Shown piece by piece: positions 27,695 through 36,540 of a DNA stretch of 64,000 bases. The stretch is from Nocardia bhagyanarayanae. GTDB taxonomy: Bacteria; Actinomycetota; Actinomycetes; Mycobacteriales; Mycobacteriaceae. The notes beneath the pieces were generated by a model. That model was not told where the DNA came from, did no database searches, and saw only the letters and a program-made list of their open reading frames with translations. The first letter of the stretch is position 1; every line of letters starts with the position of its first letter. The stretch spans positions 3,100,001 through 3,164,000 of the forward strand of contig NZ_VFPG01000001.1 in the NCBI RefSeq assembly GCF_006716565.1, written 5' to 3'. A program made the translations under genes and the position numbers.

Positions 27695-28183
27695 GTGAAA
27701 TCGAGTTGGATGGCGGTGCCCTTGCTGTTGGTCGTCGCGGTATCGGGTTGTTCCGGGGACACTTCGGCCGATACCGCTGCTACCTCGACAGTGGCACCGG
27801 CGAAAGCGGCGGGCACGTCGACGGTCGCCGCACCGCGAAACGTCGATTCCGCGGGCGGCGTCGACATACCGCTCGGGGAGAAGAAATCGGTGCCCGTTCC
27901 CGCCGACGCGATCATGGAAATCAAGGTTCCCGCGGCATGGGGGACCGCCGTCGACAGCGTGCGCTGCGCGGTAACCGACAGCAACGGACGTAACGAGGAT
28001 CTGCGTTCTTCGGAGCCGAAGAAACAAGAGGACATCGCGGGCGAACAGTGGATCACGCTGTGGACCTTCTCCTCGCCGCCCGCCACCGAGGTCACCGTCG
28101 GCTGCGTGGACGCGGACAACGCGGTCACCGCGGCCGAGCTGCGCTACATCCGCGTCGTTCCGCGCGGGCTCGCGCCGAGCTGA
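27695..28183 (+). CDS. Small lipoprotein, function unknown
   Basis: 162 residues from GTG 27695, with AGAGAGG seven bases upstream. The signal MKSSWMAVPLLLVVAVSGCSG ends in a lipobox (AVSGC), so Cys lipidation and membrane anchoring are predicted. A Thr/Ala-rich linker to about residue 55 is followed by a compact domain with two cysteines (VRCAVTD and VGCVDADN), likely disulfide bonded, and WITLWTFSSPPATEVTV between them. No known family recognised. The beta-rich look suggests an Ig-like or binding domain at the cell surface. Confidence 0.78.
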   Translation: MKSSWMAVPLLLVVAVSGCSGDTSADTAATSTVAPAKAAGTSTVAAPRNVDSAGGVDIPLGEKKSVPVPADAIMEIKVPAAWGTAVDSVRCAVTDSNGRNEDLRSSEPKKQEDIAGEQWITLWTFSSPPATEVTVGCVDADNAVTAAELRYIRVVPRGLAPS

Positions 28184-28233
28184 GCCCACCGCGGCGGCGG
28201 CGGTGGGCGTTCACGCATTCGGTGCCGCTCGCG

Positions 28234-28707
28234 CTACTTCCCGTGGGCGCGCAGCTGATAGAGGCCCTTGGTCACCGCGACGGTGTTGCCGTCGGCATCG
28301 GTGACGACCGATTCCAGGGTGAAGTCCGACTTCCCGCGCTCGGCCGCCTCGGCCTCGATCCGCGCGATCTCCTCCTCCGGCAGCGTGGCCTCGGCGCGCA
28401 GCTGCGATTTCGCCATGCCGACGAACTTGATCTCGAAGCCCTTCACCAGCGGGTAGTAGGCGGAATTGTCGAACGTCGCCACGGCGATCGCGCCGCCGAG
28501 AACCTCCGCCACGGTGAACTGGACGCCCGCGTAGATCACCCCGAAGTGATTGCCGTTGCCCTCCAGCGGCACCGTCGTGGCGGCGAATCCGCGGCGCACC
28601 TCGACCGCTTGGACGCCCATCTTGGCGGCCGCGGGGATGGTGAACTCCAAGGCGCCGTTGATGATGTCGACGAACGGAGGGGCGTCGTCGGTGCTGTTGT
28701 CGGTCAT
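28234..28707 (-). CDS. Hot-dog-fold protein, PaaI/DUF4442 thioesterase-like
   Basis: 157 residues. The pattern [19 protein letters not shown] matches the active-site helix region of the YiiD-C/DUF4442 hot-dog group, followed by [20 protein letters not shown] and the strand [20 protein letters not shown]. Relatives are acyl-CoA thioesterases or acyl-binding proteins; the substrate is unknown. ATG 28707 is preceded by AAAGGAAT at good spacing. It is divergent from the AraC-type regulator gene, which starts about 195 bp to the right. Confidence 0.8.
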   Translation of the reverse strand: MTDNSTDDAPPFVDIINGALEFTIPAAAKMGVQAVEVRRGFAATTVPLEGNGNHFGVIYAGVQFTVAEVLGGAIAVATFDNSAYYPLVKGFEIKFVGMAKSQLRAEATLPEEEIARIEAEAAERGKSDFTLESVVTDADGNTVAVTKGLYQLRAHGK

Positions 28708-28901
28708 GCGGACCGATTCCTTTCGCGCGTGCGGTCCGGCGTGCCATCGGCCACACGGCGTCCGCGGGCCTGCCCGCCGCGGACCTCGTCGTCCCTGATT
28801 CACCGGTCCCGTCCTCGGCGAGGGCGGGTGCCCTCAGATTAGGAAACGGGCGGTGCGCCGCGCAATCGCGGTTGTCGGTGCCGCTGAGTAGCCTCGGCAT
28901 C

Positions 28902-29612
28902 GTGGGCGACGACGGTTATCGCGAGCGCCCGTCCCGACTGGACGGCGCGGTGCTGTGGACGCGCACCGTGTCCCGCGCCGAGGAACCGCTGCCCGTCCTG
29001 CCGGACGGCTGCATGGACCTGCTGTGGCGGGACGGCACGCTGTTCGTCGCGGGGCCCGACACGACCGCGCATCCCGCGGGCAGTCCGAAGCCCGCGCGGT
29101 ACACGGGCTTGCGGTTCTTTCCCGGCACGGCGCCCGCGCTGCTCGGCGTGCCGGCGCACGAATTGCGGGACCAGCGGGTCGAATTGGCGAATCTGTGGCC
29201 TGCGGCGACCGTGCGGGAGTTGGCGGGGCGGGTCTCGGACGCGCCCGACCGAGCCGCCGCGCTCGAGTCCATCGCGCTGCGCCGCGCGGCCGAGGCCGAG
29301 CCACCCGATCCGCTACTGCGCCGCGTCGTCGCGGCTTTGCGCGCGGGCCGATCGGTCGCCGCGACCGCCGACGCCGCGGGCGTGAATGCCCGCCTGCTGC
29401 ACCGCCGTTCGCTGGCCGCCTTCGGCTACGGACCCAAGACGCTGGCCCGCATCCTGCGCCTCCAGCGCGCGCTGTCCGCCGTCCGCGCGGGCACCCCACC
29501 CGCCGATGTCGCGATCGCCACCGGGTACGCCGACCAGGCGCATCTGTCACGCGATATGCGCGAGTTGGCGGGCATGACGTTGAGCGAGTGGACCGCCCGC
29601 CGCGGGACGTGA
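28902..29612 (+). CDS. AraC-family transcriptional regulator
   Basis: 236 residues from GTG 28902. The N-terminal half ([20 protein letters not shown], then [20 protein letters not shown]) is the DUF6597-type domain that precedes many actinobacterial AraC helix-turn-helix domains. The C-terminal HTH pair spans about residues 145-230, with [37 protein letters not shown] and [10 protein letters not shown]. The ligand is unknown. It could control the VOC gene, which converges on it from the right, but no shared promoter exists. Confidence 0.87.
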   Translation: MGDDGYRERPSRLDGAVLWTRTVSRAEEPLPVLPDGCMDLLWRDGTLFVAGPDTTAHPAGSPKPARYTGLRFFPGTAPALLGVPAHELRDQRVELANLWPAATVRELAGRVSDAPDRAAALESIALRRAAEAEPPDPLLRRVVAALRAGRSVAATADAAGVNARLLHRRSLAAFGYGPKTLARILRLQRALSAVRAGTPPADVAIATGYADQAHLSRDMRELAGMTLSEWTARRGT

Positions 29613-29666
29613 TGCCCGGCATACCCGAACGCCGCGGCCACGACTACCTCCGGCACGGCGGAAATC

Positions 29667-30059
29667 TCAGGCCAGCGGTGCGTACAGGTCGATTCCGTTT
29701 CCGTCGGGGTCCTGGACGACGGCGTAGCGCTGGCCCCACGGCGCGTCCCACGGCTTCAGCTCGCCCTGGTAGCCCGCGGAGACCAGATCGGCGTAGATCG
29801 AGTCGACCTCGGCGGCGTCGGCGCAGCGGAAGGCGAGGCCGATGCGGCCCGCGCTGGTCGGCGGCTCCCATTCGGCGTGGAAGGAACGAACCGTGTCCTC
29901 GGTGTCGAGGGCGAGGCGAAGGCCGCCGGAGAGTTGGGCTTCGACGTGCGGCTGGATTTCCGCGTCGGCGGGGAACTCGAGGCCGAGGCGGCGGTAGAAG
30001 GCCAGCGAGGCGGCCATGTTCGAGGTGATGATGCCGATGAAGTCCAGTTGCGGTGTCAT
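29667..30059 (-). CDS. VOC-family (glyoxalase/bleomycin-resistance fold) protein
   Basis: 130 residues, one paired beta-alpha-beta-beta-beta unit set. It begins with LDFIGIITSNMAASLAFYRR, continues with RIGLAFRCADAAEVDSIYAD and ends with AVVQDPDGNGIDLYAPL, the Glu/Asp-containing final strand of the fold. Metal ligands typical of glyoxalase I are not fully conserved, so it may bind rather than transform its ligand. ATG 30059 is chosen to give the standard N-terminus. Its start is about 50 bases from the arsenate reductase stop at 30111, on the same strand, so the two may be co-transcribed. Confidence 0.83.
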   Translation of the reverse strand: MTPQLDFIGIITSNMAASLAFYRRLGLEFPADAEIQPHVEAQLSGGLRLALDTEDTVRSFHAEWEPPTSAGRIGLAFRCADAAEVDSIYADLVSAGYQGELKPWDAPWGQRYAVVQDPDGNGIDLYAPLA

Positions 30060-30110
30060 GTCGGCAGCGTAAGGGCGGCGGGCGGGCTCGGTCTTGAAGG
30101 AATCGGACAC

Positions 30111-30524
30111 TCAGTGCGTCGGTGCGGGCACCAGTTCGGCGATGAGGTTCTCGACCAGGATGCGGATCCGGTCGCGGATGGTGCGGACCACCTCGATGGT
30201 CTGTCCGGCCGGGTCGGGCAGCACCCAGTCGCGGTAGCTGATGCCTGGGAAGAACGGGCAGGCGTCGCCGCAACCCATGGTGATCACCACGTCGGAGACC
30301 CCGACCGCCTCGTCGGTCAGCTTCTTCGGCGTGTTGTCCGCGATGTCGATGCCGACCTCCCCCATGGCCTCGACCGCGACCGAATTCAATTCGGCCGCAG
30401 GCGCACTGCCCGCGGACCTGACCTCGATGCGATCACCGGCGAGAGCGGTCAGAAACCCGGCGGCCATCTGGGATCTGCCTGCGTCGTGCACGCAGACGAA
30501 CAGCACACTGGGCTTGTGGGCCAT
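30111..30524 (-). CDS. arsC: Arsenate reductase of the low-molecular-weight phosphatase fold
   Basis: 137 residues. The active-site loop is FVCVHDAGRSQMAAGF, i.e. the CX5R signature of the LMW tyrosine phosphatase fold as used by arsenate reductases. MGCGDACPFFPG carries further cysteines, and the general acid Asp is in RDWVLPDPAGQ. In actinobacteria this class is usually mycothiol and mycoredoxin dependent (family knowledge). ATG 30524 is well placed after AAAGG. No arsB/acr3 transporter or ArsR repressor gene is adjacent, so this is an orphan arsC; the co-directional VOC gene follows. Confidence 0.88.
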   Translation of the reverse strand: MAHKPSVLFVCVHDAGRSQMAAGFLTALAGDRIEVRSAGSAPAAELNSVAVEAMGEVGIDIADNTPKKLTDEAVGVSDVVITMGCGDACPFFPGISYRDWVLPDPAGQTIEVVRTIRDRIRILVENLIAELVPAPTH

Positions 30525-31047
30525 CGGGACGCCTTTCGGTGGGCGAAGCTGGGGGTAATGCGGTGGCCGGACCCGTCCGACGGCGCGGAGTGGTCTCGGT
30601 GCGTGCCGTCCCGGGAGGCTCGGGCCGAAACGCTGTCGTAGCGTAAGGGATACGGGCGATCGCCCGGCGAGGATGGGGCACCTGTGGCGGCTGTTCGGCA
30701 CCGTCTTTTCCGCAGCCGCGCGGTGTTCGTGCTGCTAGAGGCGGTGGAACCCGGAGTCGTTGCCTCAGCGAAGGACGCAGGTCGGGAGAGAACGGACCGG
30801 TCGGTCGCGAAAATTGCCCGATCGCCCGGCAGCATCATCGAGACCCGTTGGCGCGCTTGACTAGTGAGGTTTGCGACGAATTTCGCAGCCTTCTCGTTTT
30901 GCGAACCGAGTCGCCCCGGGCAGCGCCCTGATCGAGCCGCGCGGCGGCCCTGGGTGAGTCGCGCCCCGAGCCGCGCGGGGCGCGCGTTGTTCGGCAGCAC
31001 TCGGCCGCTCCCGAACGGATTTTCCGCAAGTGGGCTGGAACGCGGAA
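30525..31047. other. Gene-free stretch upstream of arsC
   Basis: About 520 bp without a supportable gene. Short open frames exist on both strands but have no start signals and an arginine-rich, shadow-like composition. It must hold the arsC promoter. An AT-richer patch near 30865-30905 is the only visible anomaly. Confidence 0.5.
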
Positions 31048-31078
31048 CCGCCGCGACGTCCGGATAACGTCGCGGCGG
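31048..31078 (-). terminator. Hairpin after the MpaB-type oxygenase gene
   Basis: CCGCCGCGACG (31048-31058) is exactly complemented at 31068-31078 with a nine-base loop. It lies 14 bases beyond the stop of the leftward gene ending at 31093. No strong U-tract, as is usual in this GC-rich genome. Confidence 0.65.
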
Positions 31079-31092
31079 CCGGTTGCGCTTGC

Positions 31093-32001
31093 TCAGATCG
31101 GGCGCAGATCGATCACCTTGCGCAGCCGCGCCCGGTCGCGCTCGAGCCGACGCGCCTCGTAGGCGATGGGGAAGTAGCGCACCCGCTCGGGCAGCAGGGG
31201 CACGATCCGCGCGATCAGCCAGCCGAGCACCCGCAGCTTGCGTTCGTCGGCGGCGGTCCACGTGAGGCCCAGCTTGCGCCGCGCGGGCTCCGGCGTGGTG
31301 CCGACCGTGACGAAGTACTGCATCCGTCCGATCGGCGCGACAGCCGCGCGCCAGAGCGGCGCCAATGCGCGCGGAAGCTGCTCGGGCGGCGCGACCGAGC
31401 GGATCACCCGCAGGTAGTCGTGCGCGGTGGGCGTTTCTTGCAGGTGGTTCTCGACCACGTCGTCGAAGAACTTCTCGAACGCGGCGTAGGTCGCGGGAAC
31501 CTCCTTGGGCGCCACCGAGAAGTTGCGCATCAACTGCAGCGTCTCCTGGTAGTACGCCTCCTTCTCGGCGTAGGTGAGCGGGCGGCGGGCGAAGTACTTC
31601 GCGCTCTCGGTGAACGCGAAGGTTCCGGTGTGCAGCACCCAGGCCCACGGGCCGGAGGCCAGCGCCTTGTGCCGCACGCCCGCGGCGTCGGTGGTGTTCA
31701 GCGAGGCGTGCATCGCGCGCAGCCGGTCGGCCTCGGCGAGCGCCTCCTCGCCGCCGTAGACCCACATCATCACCGAGGAAAGGCTGCGCACCGCGCGGCC
31801 CATGGGATCGGTGCGGAAGGTGGAGTGCTCGTCGACGACGGCGGAGATGGTCGGCTCCATGGTCTGCAGGAGGAAGGCGGATCCGGCCGTCAGCGAGAAC
31901 GTGATCAGGCCCGTCTCGTCCCACATCCTGGTGCCCGGCGCGAAGGGGCGGCGTGGCGGCAGCTCCCGCGCGGTGGTTTCGAGTGCGGCGGACGCGGTCA
32001 T
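31093..32001 (-). CDS. Oxygenase MpaB family protein (DUF2236)
   Basis: 302 residues. The family is named after the fungal mycophenolic-acid oxygenase MpaB, and relatives include the latex-clearing protein Lcp, a b-type haem enzyme. Recognisable parts are MWDETGLITFSLTAGSAFLL at the N-terminus, RSLSSVMMWVYGGEEALAEA, and the helix RHKALASGPWAWVLHTGTF, whose His is a plausible haem ligand. ATG 32001 follows a strong AAAGGAGATC site, better than the upstream TTG. It is divergent from sir2, with an AT-rich, palindrome-bearing region between. Substrate unknown; a lipid or terpenoid oxidation is possible. Confidence 0.82.
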   Translation of the reverse strand: MTASAALETTARELPPRRPFAPGTRMWDETGLITFSLTAGSAFLLQTMEPTISAVVDEHSTFRTDPMGRAVRSLSSVMMWVYGGEEALAEADRLRAMHASLNTTDAAGVRHKALASGPWAWVLHTGTFAFTESAKYFARRPLTYAEKEAYYQETLQLMRNFSVAPKEVPATYAAFEKFFDDVVENHLQETPTAHDYLRVIRSVAPPEQLPRALAPLWRAAVAPIGRMQYFVTVGTTPEPARRKLGLTWTAADERKLRVLGWLIARIVPLLPERVRYFPIAYEARRLERDRARLRKVIDLRPI

Positions 32002-32041
32002 TGCGATCTCCTTTGATCGACCCACTTCAGAACGATGAGAT

Positions 32042-32057
32042 GATTAGCATACCAATC
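32042..32057. promoter_or_regulatory. Imperfect palindrome in the mpaB-like/sir2 divergent region
   Basis: GATTAGCATACCAATC has matching GATT/AATC ends. It is flanked by ATGAGA (32036-32041) and TCTCAT (32058-32063 region), giving a nested inverted repeat in the most AT-rich part of the local 123-bp gap. TetR-type control of MpaB-family genes is common, but no regulator is adjacent here. Confidence 0.5.
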
Positions 32058-32124
32058 TCTCATTCTCTTGGCGCGGCGAAAAAACGGCCGGAGCGGATGC
32101 GGAGGTACGCCTACGCTGGCTGCC

Positions 32125-32880
32125 ATGAGTACGCAGTGGCGCGAGCGCACCGGCCGGATCGGCGTCCTCACCGGCGCGGGCATATCCACCGATTCCGGGA
32201 TCCCGGATTTCCGCGGGCCGCGCGGGGTGTGGACGAAAGACCCCATCGCCGAACTGCTCTCGACCTACGACAACTACCTGGCCGATCCGGAGCTCCGGCA
32301 GCGCGCGTGGCTCGCGAGGCGCGACAACCCCGCCTGGCAGGCCACCCCGAACGCCGCCCACAAGGCGCTCGCCGAGCTGGCGAAGGCGGGTCGCGCGGTC
32401 ACGATCATCACCCAGAACATCGACCGCCTGCACCAGCGCGCGGGCTCGGCGCCCGAGCGGGTCATCGAGATCCACGGCAACATGTTCGAGGTCGTCTGCG
32501 TCGAGTGCGATTTCGAGACAAGCATGGCCGCCACCCTCGAGCGCGTCGCCGCGGGCGAGCCCGATCCGCCGTGCCCCGAGTGCGGCGGCATCCTCAAGTC
32601 CGCGACGATCATGTTCGGCCAGCAGATGGACCACCGCAGCCTGACCAAGGCCGCGATCACCGCCGAGACCAGCGACATCTTCCTGGCCATCGGCACCTCG
32701 CTGCAGGTCGAACCCGCCGCCTCGATGTGCGCCGTCGCCGTCCGCGCGGGCGCCGACCTCGTCATCGTCAACGCCGAGCCGACCCCCTACGACGACCTCG
32801 CCACCGAGGTCGTCCGCGAACCCATCGGCACCGCCGTCCCGCGCCTGGTCGCCGAAATCCTCGATGCCGGGAAGAGCTGA
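32125..32880 (+). CDS. Sir2-family NAD-dependent protein deacylase
   Basis: 251 residues. NAD-binding GVLTGAGISTDSGIPDFRGP and TQNIDRLHQRAGS are followed by the catalytic His in VIEIHGNMFEVVC. The zinc site is CVEC and CPECGG, and LAIGTSLQVEPAASM closes the Rossmann fold. Removes acetyl or longer acyl groups from lysines using NAD and regulates metabolism (family knowledge). The class-III CobB hallmark Tyr/Arg pair for desuccinylation is not clear, so deacetylase is the safer call. ATG 32125 is the only good start. Its stop directly abuts the stop of the lactone oxidase gene on the other strand, with no gap. Confidence 0.93.
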   Translation: MSTQWRERTGRIGVLTGAGISTDSGIPDFRGPRGVWTKDPIAELLSTYDNYLADPELRQRAWLARRDNPAWQATPNAAHKALAELAKAGRAVTIITQNIDRLHQRAGSAPERVIEIHGNMFEVVCVECDFETSMAATLERVAAGEPDPPCPECGGILKSATIMFGQQMDHRSLTKAAITAETSDIFLAIGTSLQVEPAASMCAVAVRAGADLVIVNAEPTPYDDLATEVVREPIGTAVPRLVAEILDAGKS

Positions 32881-34179
32881 TCAGGCGATAGGGCCGAGGA
32901 CGCGGTCGAGGTAGAGGTTGGCGAAGCGGCCCTTGGGGTCGAAGCGGCGGCGGACCTCGGTGAAGCGGTCCCAGTCCGGGTAGCGCTCGCGCAGAGTGTC
33001 GGCGGTCTGGAAGTGACGCTTGCCCCAGTGCGGGCGGCCCTGGTAGCGGTCGAATACCTCTTCGCAGGCGCGGAAGTACGGCTCCCATTCCATGCCGCGG
33101 TACTGGTGCACGGCGATGTAGCAGGTGTCGCGGCCGCCGGCGGGGGAGAGGAAGGCGTCGTCGGGGGCGACCCAGCGGACCTCGATCGGCATCGGGGTCT
33201 GGAAACGAGCCGAGACCTCTTTGATCTCCCGGATGGCCGCGACCGAATGCTCGCGCGGGATGGCGTATTCCATCTCGGTGAACCGGAACAGTCTCGGCGA
33301 GGCGAACACTCGGTAGGAGCGGTCGACTTGGCGGCGGTAGCTGCCCGCGTAGGCGGCGCCACGGTGAATCCATGGGATCGCCCCGGCCTGCCACTTGCCG
33401 AAGCGGCACAGCGCGTCGAACGCGTAGTTGGACATGAGGATGTCGGCGAACCAGTCCATCATCTTGCCGCGCGGCTGCTCCGGCAGCTCGACGCGGTTGT
33501 TGCGCTTGGTCATCGCCAGCGGGCTGTGGGCGAACATGTAGAACTCGAAGTGCTCGTTCTCGTCGACATGGGAATCGAGATCGGCGAGCACCTCGTCCAC
33601 CGGCACCGGCCGTTCGATGCCTTCGAGCACGAACGAGGGCACCAGCTGCAACGTCACGGCGGTGACCACGCCGAGCGCGCCGACGCTGACCCGCGCCGCC
33701 CGCCAGCCGTCGGGATCGTTCTCGGCGTCGACCTCGATCCGGCTGCCGTCGGCGAGCATCAGCTCGACGGAATGCAGCGCGGCGGAGATGTTCTGTAGCG
33801 TCGCTCCGGTGCCGTGTGTGCCGGTCGCGGTCGCGCCCGCGATGGTCTGCACATCGATGTCGCCGAGGTTGGGGAAGGCCAGCCCGGCGGCGTGCAGTGC
33901 GGCGCTGGCCGCGTTGAGGGTGATGCCCGCCTCGACTCGCGCCCGCCCGGTCGCCGTGTCGAGTTCGAGGATGCGGTTCATCCGGGAGAGATTCAGCAGC
34001 AGCCCGTCGGTGCAGACCGTGTCGGTGAAGGAGTGGCCCGCGCCCGCGACGCGGACCGTCTGTCCGCGGTCGGTCGCGCTCGCGAGCAGCTCGGCGAGTT
34101 CGTCGTGATCGCGCGGGGTCGCGATGTTCGCCGGTGCGCAGTGTTGATCTCCGGCCCAGTTCACCCACGAATTGGTCAT
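32881..34179 (-). CDS. D-arabinono-1,4-lactone oxidase / FAD-binding sugar oxidase
   Basis: 432 residues. The FAD-binding PCMH domain is at the N-terminus with VRVAGAGHSFTDTVCTDG, in which His is the likely covalent flavin site, and TIAGATATGTHGTGATLQNI. The ALO domain occupies the C-terminal half and ends with the conserved GRPHWGKRHFQTADTLRERY and RFANLYLDRVLG. The family oxidises aldonolactones or related polyols with O2. ATG 34179 gives the standard MTNSWVNWAGDQ start. The Mycobacterium homologue has been described as a gulonolactone dehydrogenase (family knowledge). It converges with sir2. Confidence 0.88.
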   Translation of the reverse strand: MTNSWVNWAGDQHCAPANIATPRDHDELAELLASATDRGQTVRVAGAGHSFTDTVCTDGLLLNLSRMNRILELDTATGRARVEAGITLNAASAALHAAGLAFPNLGDIDVQTIAGATATGTHGTGATLQNISAALHSVELMLADGSRIEVDAENDPDGWRAARVSVGALGVVTAVTLQLVPSFVLEGIERPVPVDEVLADLDSHVDENEHFEFYMFAHSPLAMTKRNNRVELPEQPRGKMMDWFADILMSNYAFDALCRFGKWQAGAIPWIHRGAAYAGSYRRQVDRSYRVFASPRLFRFTEMEYAIPREHSVAAIREIKEVSARFQTPMPIEVRWVAPDDAFLSPAGGRDTCYIAVHQYRGMEWEPYFRACEEVFDRYQGRPHWGKRHFQTADTLRERYPDWDRFTEVRRRFDPKGRFANLYLDRVLGPIA

Positions 34180-34236
34180 GTGTCCAACTTTAAGGCATCG
34201 ACTGTGACGCGCGCTACCCAAGCTCGGTTTTGTGAA

Positions 34237-34911
34237 TTACCTGCGGCGTCCGAGGCAGGTGTGCGCCTTCGCGGCTTCGACGTCCTCGTCGGTCAGCGGC
34301 GGAACGACCAGCGGCATGCGCGGGATGGTCTCGGCGCGCACCCCGTTCAGCATGATCGCGGCGTAGCGCTGCCAGACCTCGGAATTGACCGGCCTGGCGA
34401 ATTCGGCGAGCGCGTCGACCATGTGGATCAACGCGAAGAAATCGCTCGCCTCGATCTCGGGTTGCAGCGCCCCCGCGTCCCGGGCCCGCTCGATGACGGC
34501 TGCGACGGTCGGCTTGATGCGATCGCGCAGCGCGGCGAAACGCTCGGGGTCCTCCTCGAGTTCGAGCATGACCTCGCTGAAACCGCGGTTGTTCGCCAGG
34601 TGCTGGCAGGCGTACTCGAAGAACTGGACGAGGCCGAGCCACGGGTCGGGATGCTGCGCCGCGTCCTCGGCCGCCACGGCGAACTCGCCGATGTGCTGCT
34701 CGAAGACCTCGGCGATGAGCTCCCTCTTGTTCGCGAACCGCCGGTACACGGTTCCCACGCCGACACCGGCCTTCTCGGCGACGTCGTCGAGGGTGATCTC
34801 GAGTCCGTGGTCGGCGAACAACTCGCGCGCCGCGGCGACGATGCGCTGCTGATTGCGCGCGGCGTCGGCGCGCAGGCGTCGAGGCGGAGAAGGGGCAGTG
34901 GCGGGATTCAC
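34237..34911 (-). CDS. TetR-family repressor of the adjacent MFS pump
   Basis: 224 residues. HTH: NQQRIVAAARELFADHGLEI, TLDDVAEKAGVGVGTVYRRF and ANKRELIAEVF near residues 20-65. The C-terminal ligand-binding domain includes ALIHMVDALAEFARPVNSEV. GTG start at 34911. It is divergent from the MFS transporter gene at 35031, the classical arrangement of a drug-sensing repressor and the pump it controls. The shared 119-bp gap contains two matching operator palindromes, so repression of both genes with release by a pump substrate is expected (inference from arrangement). Confidence 0.91.
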   Translation of the reverse strand: MNPATAPSPPRRLRADAARNQQRIVAAARELFADHGLEITLDDVAEKAGVGVGTVYRRFANKRELIAEVFEQHIGEFAVAAEDAAQHPDPWLGLVQFFEYACQHLANNRGFSEVMLELEEDPERFAALRDRIKPTVAAVIERARDAGALQPEIEASDFFALIHMVDALAEFARPVNSEVWQRYAAIMLNGVRAETIPRMPLVVPPLTDEDVEAAKAHTCLGRRR

Positions 34912-34942
34912 ACCCCCATGCTAGCAACGACCGGGATTAAGT

Positions 34943-35001
34943 GGAGGCGTTGTCTCCGTTAACGTGATAGCTTCTATCGGTAACCGGAGGTGTTACCTCC
35001 G
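34943..35001. promoter_or_regulatory. Pair of TetR operators between repressor and MFS genes
   Basis: GGAGGTGTTACCTCCG (34986-35001) is part of a 7-3-7 palindrome, and GGAGGCGTTGTCTCCG (34943-34958) is a close copy with two differences. Starts are 43 bp apart, about four helical turns, on the same DNA face. One copy lies near each divergent promoter. Confidence 0.8.
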
Positions 35002-35030
35002 CATCGACGACTTGGACTCCGAGGGGACCT

Positions 35031-36524
35031 ATGACTACCGCGATCGACCGTGGGGCGCCGGCCCCGGAGAAAGACCAGCGCCGCGGCTCACACGCGCTGC
35101 GCTGGTGGGTGCTCGCCGTGCTCGGCGTGGCACAGCTGATGGTGGTGCTCGACGCCACCGTGGTGAACATCGCACTGCCCGCCGCCCAGCAGGATCTCGG
35201 CTTCAGCGACGCCGACCGCCAGTGGGTGATCACCGGCTACGCGCTGGCGTTCGGCAGCCTGCTGCTGCTCGGCGGACGGCTGAGCGACCTGTTCGGCCGC
35301 CGCAACACCTTCATCATCGGCTTGGTCGGCTTCGCTGTCGCCTCGGCCGTCGGCGGCGCCGCGCCCAACTTCGAGGTGCTCGTCGCGGCCCGCGTCGGCC
35401 AGGGCGTGTTCGGCGCGCTGCTCGCGCCCGCCGCGCTGTCGCTGCTGACCGTCACCTTCACCGAACCGTCCGAGCGGGCCAAGGCATTCGGCATCTTCGG
35501 CGCGGTCGCCGGTACCGGCGGCGCGATCGGCCTGCTGCTCGGCGGTGCGCTCACCGAGTGGGCGAACTGGCGCTGGGTGATGTTCGTCAACCTCGCCTTC
35601 GCGGCCGTCGCGCTGGTCGGCGCGGTGCTGCTGCTGGCCAAGCACGTCAGCGCGGAGCGGCCCAAGCTCGACATCCCCGGCACCGCCGTGGTGACCGCCG
35701 CGCTGTTCGGCATCGTCTACGGCTTCTCGCACGCGGAGACCGACGGCTGGACCAACGGCGTCACCCTGGCCTTCCTGATCGGCGGCGCGGCGCTGCTCGC
35801 GGTGTTCGTCTGGCTGGAGGCCCGGGTCGCGCACCCGCTGCTGCCGCTGCGCATCCTGCTCGACCGCACCCGCGCCGGCTCCTACATGACCGTGTTCGTG
35901 ATGGGCATCGGCATGTTCGCGATCTTCCTGTTCCTGACCTACTACATGCAGCTGAGCCTGGGCTACTCGCCGATCAAGACCGGCGTGGCGTTCCTGCCGA
36001 TGGTGGCGGCCATGATCGTCTCCTCGACCACGGCGCCCTCCTTGCTGCTGCCGAAGTTCGGTCCGAAGATCGTGGTCACGGCCGGATTCCTGATCGCCGC
36101 GGCGGGCATGGCCTGGCTGACGCGGATCGGCCTGGACACCGGCTACGGCACGCACATCCTGCCCGCGCTGATCCTGATGGGTCTCGGCCTCGGTGGCGCC
36201 ATGGCGACCGCCTTCCAGGGCGCGACCTCCGGCGTGCAGCACGAGGACGCCGGCGTGGCCTCGGCCATGATCAACACCAGCCAGCAGGTCGGCGGCTCCA
36301 TCGGCACCGCGCTGCTGAGCACGATCGCCGCTTCGGCCGCCACGGACTACCTGTCCACCGCGCAGCCGGGCCCGCTGGCCGTCGCGCAGGCGCAGATCGA
36401 GAGCTACACCACCAGCTTCTGGTGGGCGACCGCGACATTCGTCCTCGGCGCCGTGCTCTCGGCGGTGCTGATGCCGAACACCGCGCCCGCGCCCGCGGAG
36501 GGTGAGCCGGTGCTCGCGCACTGA
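35031..36524 (+). CDS. MFS drug efflux transporter, 14-TM DHA2 (EmrB/QacA) type
   Basis: 497 residues with about 14 hydrophobic segments. Motif A is GGRLSDLFGRRNTF, the DHA2 start motif appears as QLMVVLDATVVNIALPAAQQ, and motif C is in FGAVAGTGGAIGLLLGGALT. A proton-driven export pump in the cytoplasmic membrane. The ATG at 35031 has GAGGGG upstream. Control by the divergent TetR through the doubled operator is likely. Relatives export antibiotics, dyes or quaternary compounds; the real substrate cannot be read from sequence. Confidence 0.92.
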   Translation: MTTAIDRGAPAPEKDQRRGSHALRWWVLAVLGVAQLMVVLDATVVNIALPAAQQDLGFSDADRQWVITGYALAFGSLLLLGGRLSDLFGRRNTFIIGLVGFAVASAVGGAAPNFEVLVAARVGQGVFGALLAPAALSLLTVTFTEPSERAKAFGIFGAVAGTGGAIGLLLGGALTEWANWRWVMFVNLAFAAVALVGAVLLLAKHVSAERPKLDIPGTAVVTAALFGIVYGFSHAETDGWTNGVTLAFLIGGAALLAVFVWLEARVAHPLLPLRILLDRTRAGSYMTVFVMGIGMFAIFLFLTYYMQLSLGYSPIKTGVAFLPMVAAMIVSSTTAPSLLLPKFGPKIVVTAGFLIAAAGMAWLTRIGLDTGYGTHILPALILMGLGLGGAMATAFQGATSGVQHEDAGVASAMINTSQQVGGSIGTALLSTIAASAATDYLSTAQPGPLAVAQAQIESYTTSFWWATATFVLGAVLSAVLMPNTAPAPAEGEPVLAH

Positions 36525-36540
36525 GTCACCGTTCGAACAA

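Noticed and set aside
28048..28842. A 264-codon plus-strand frame
   Set aside because: Antisense to the hot-dog-fold gene, with shadow-type composition.
35088..36521. A 477-codon frame opposite the MFS gene
   Set aside because: His/Gln/Arg-rich antisense shadow of a membrane protein gene; no start site.
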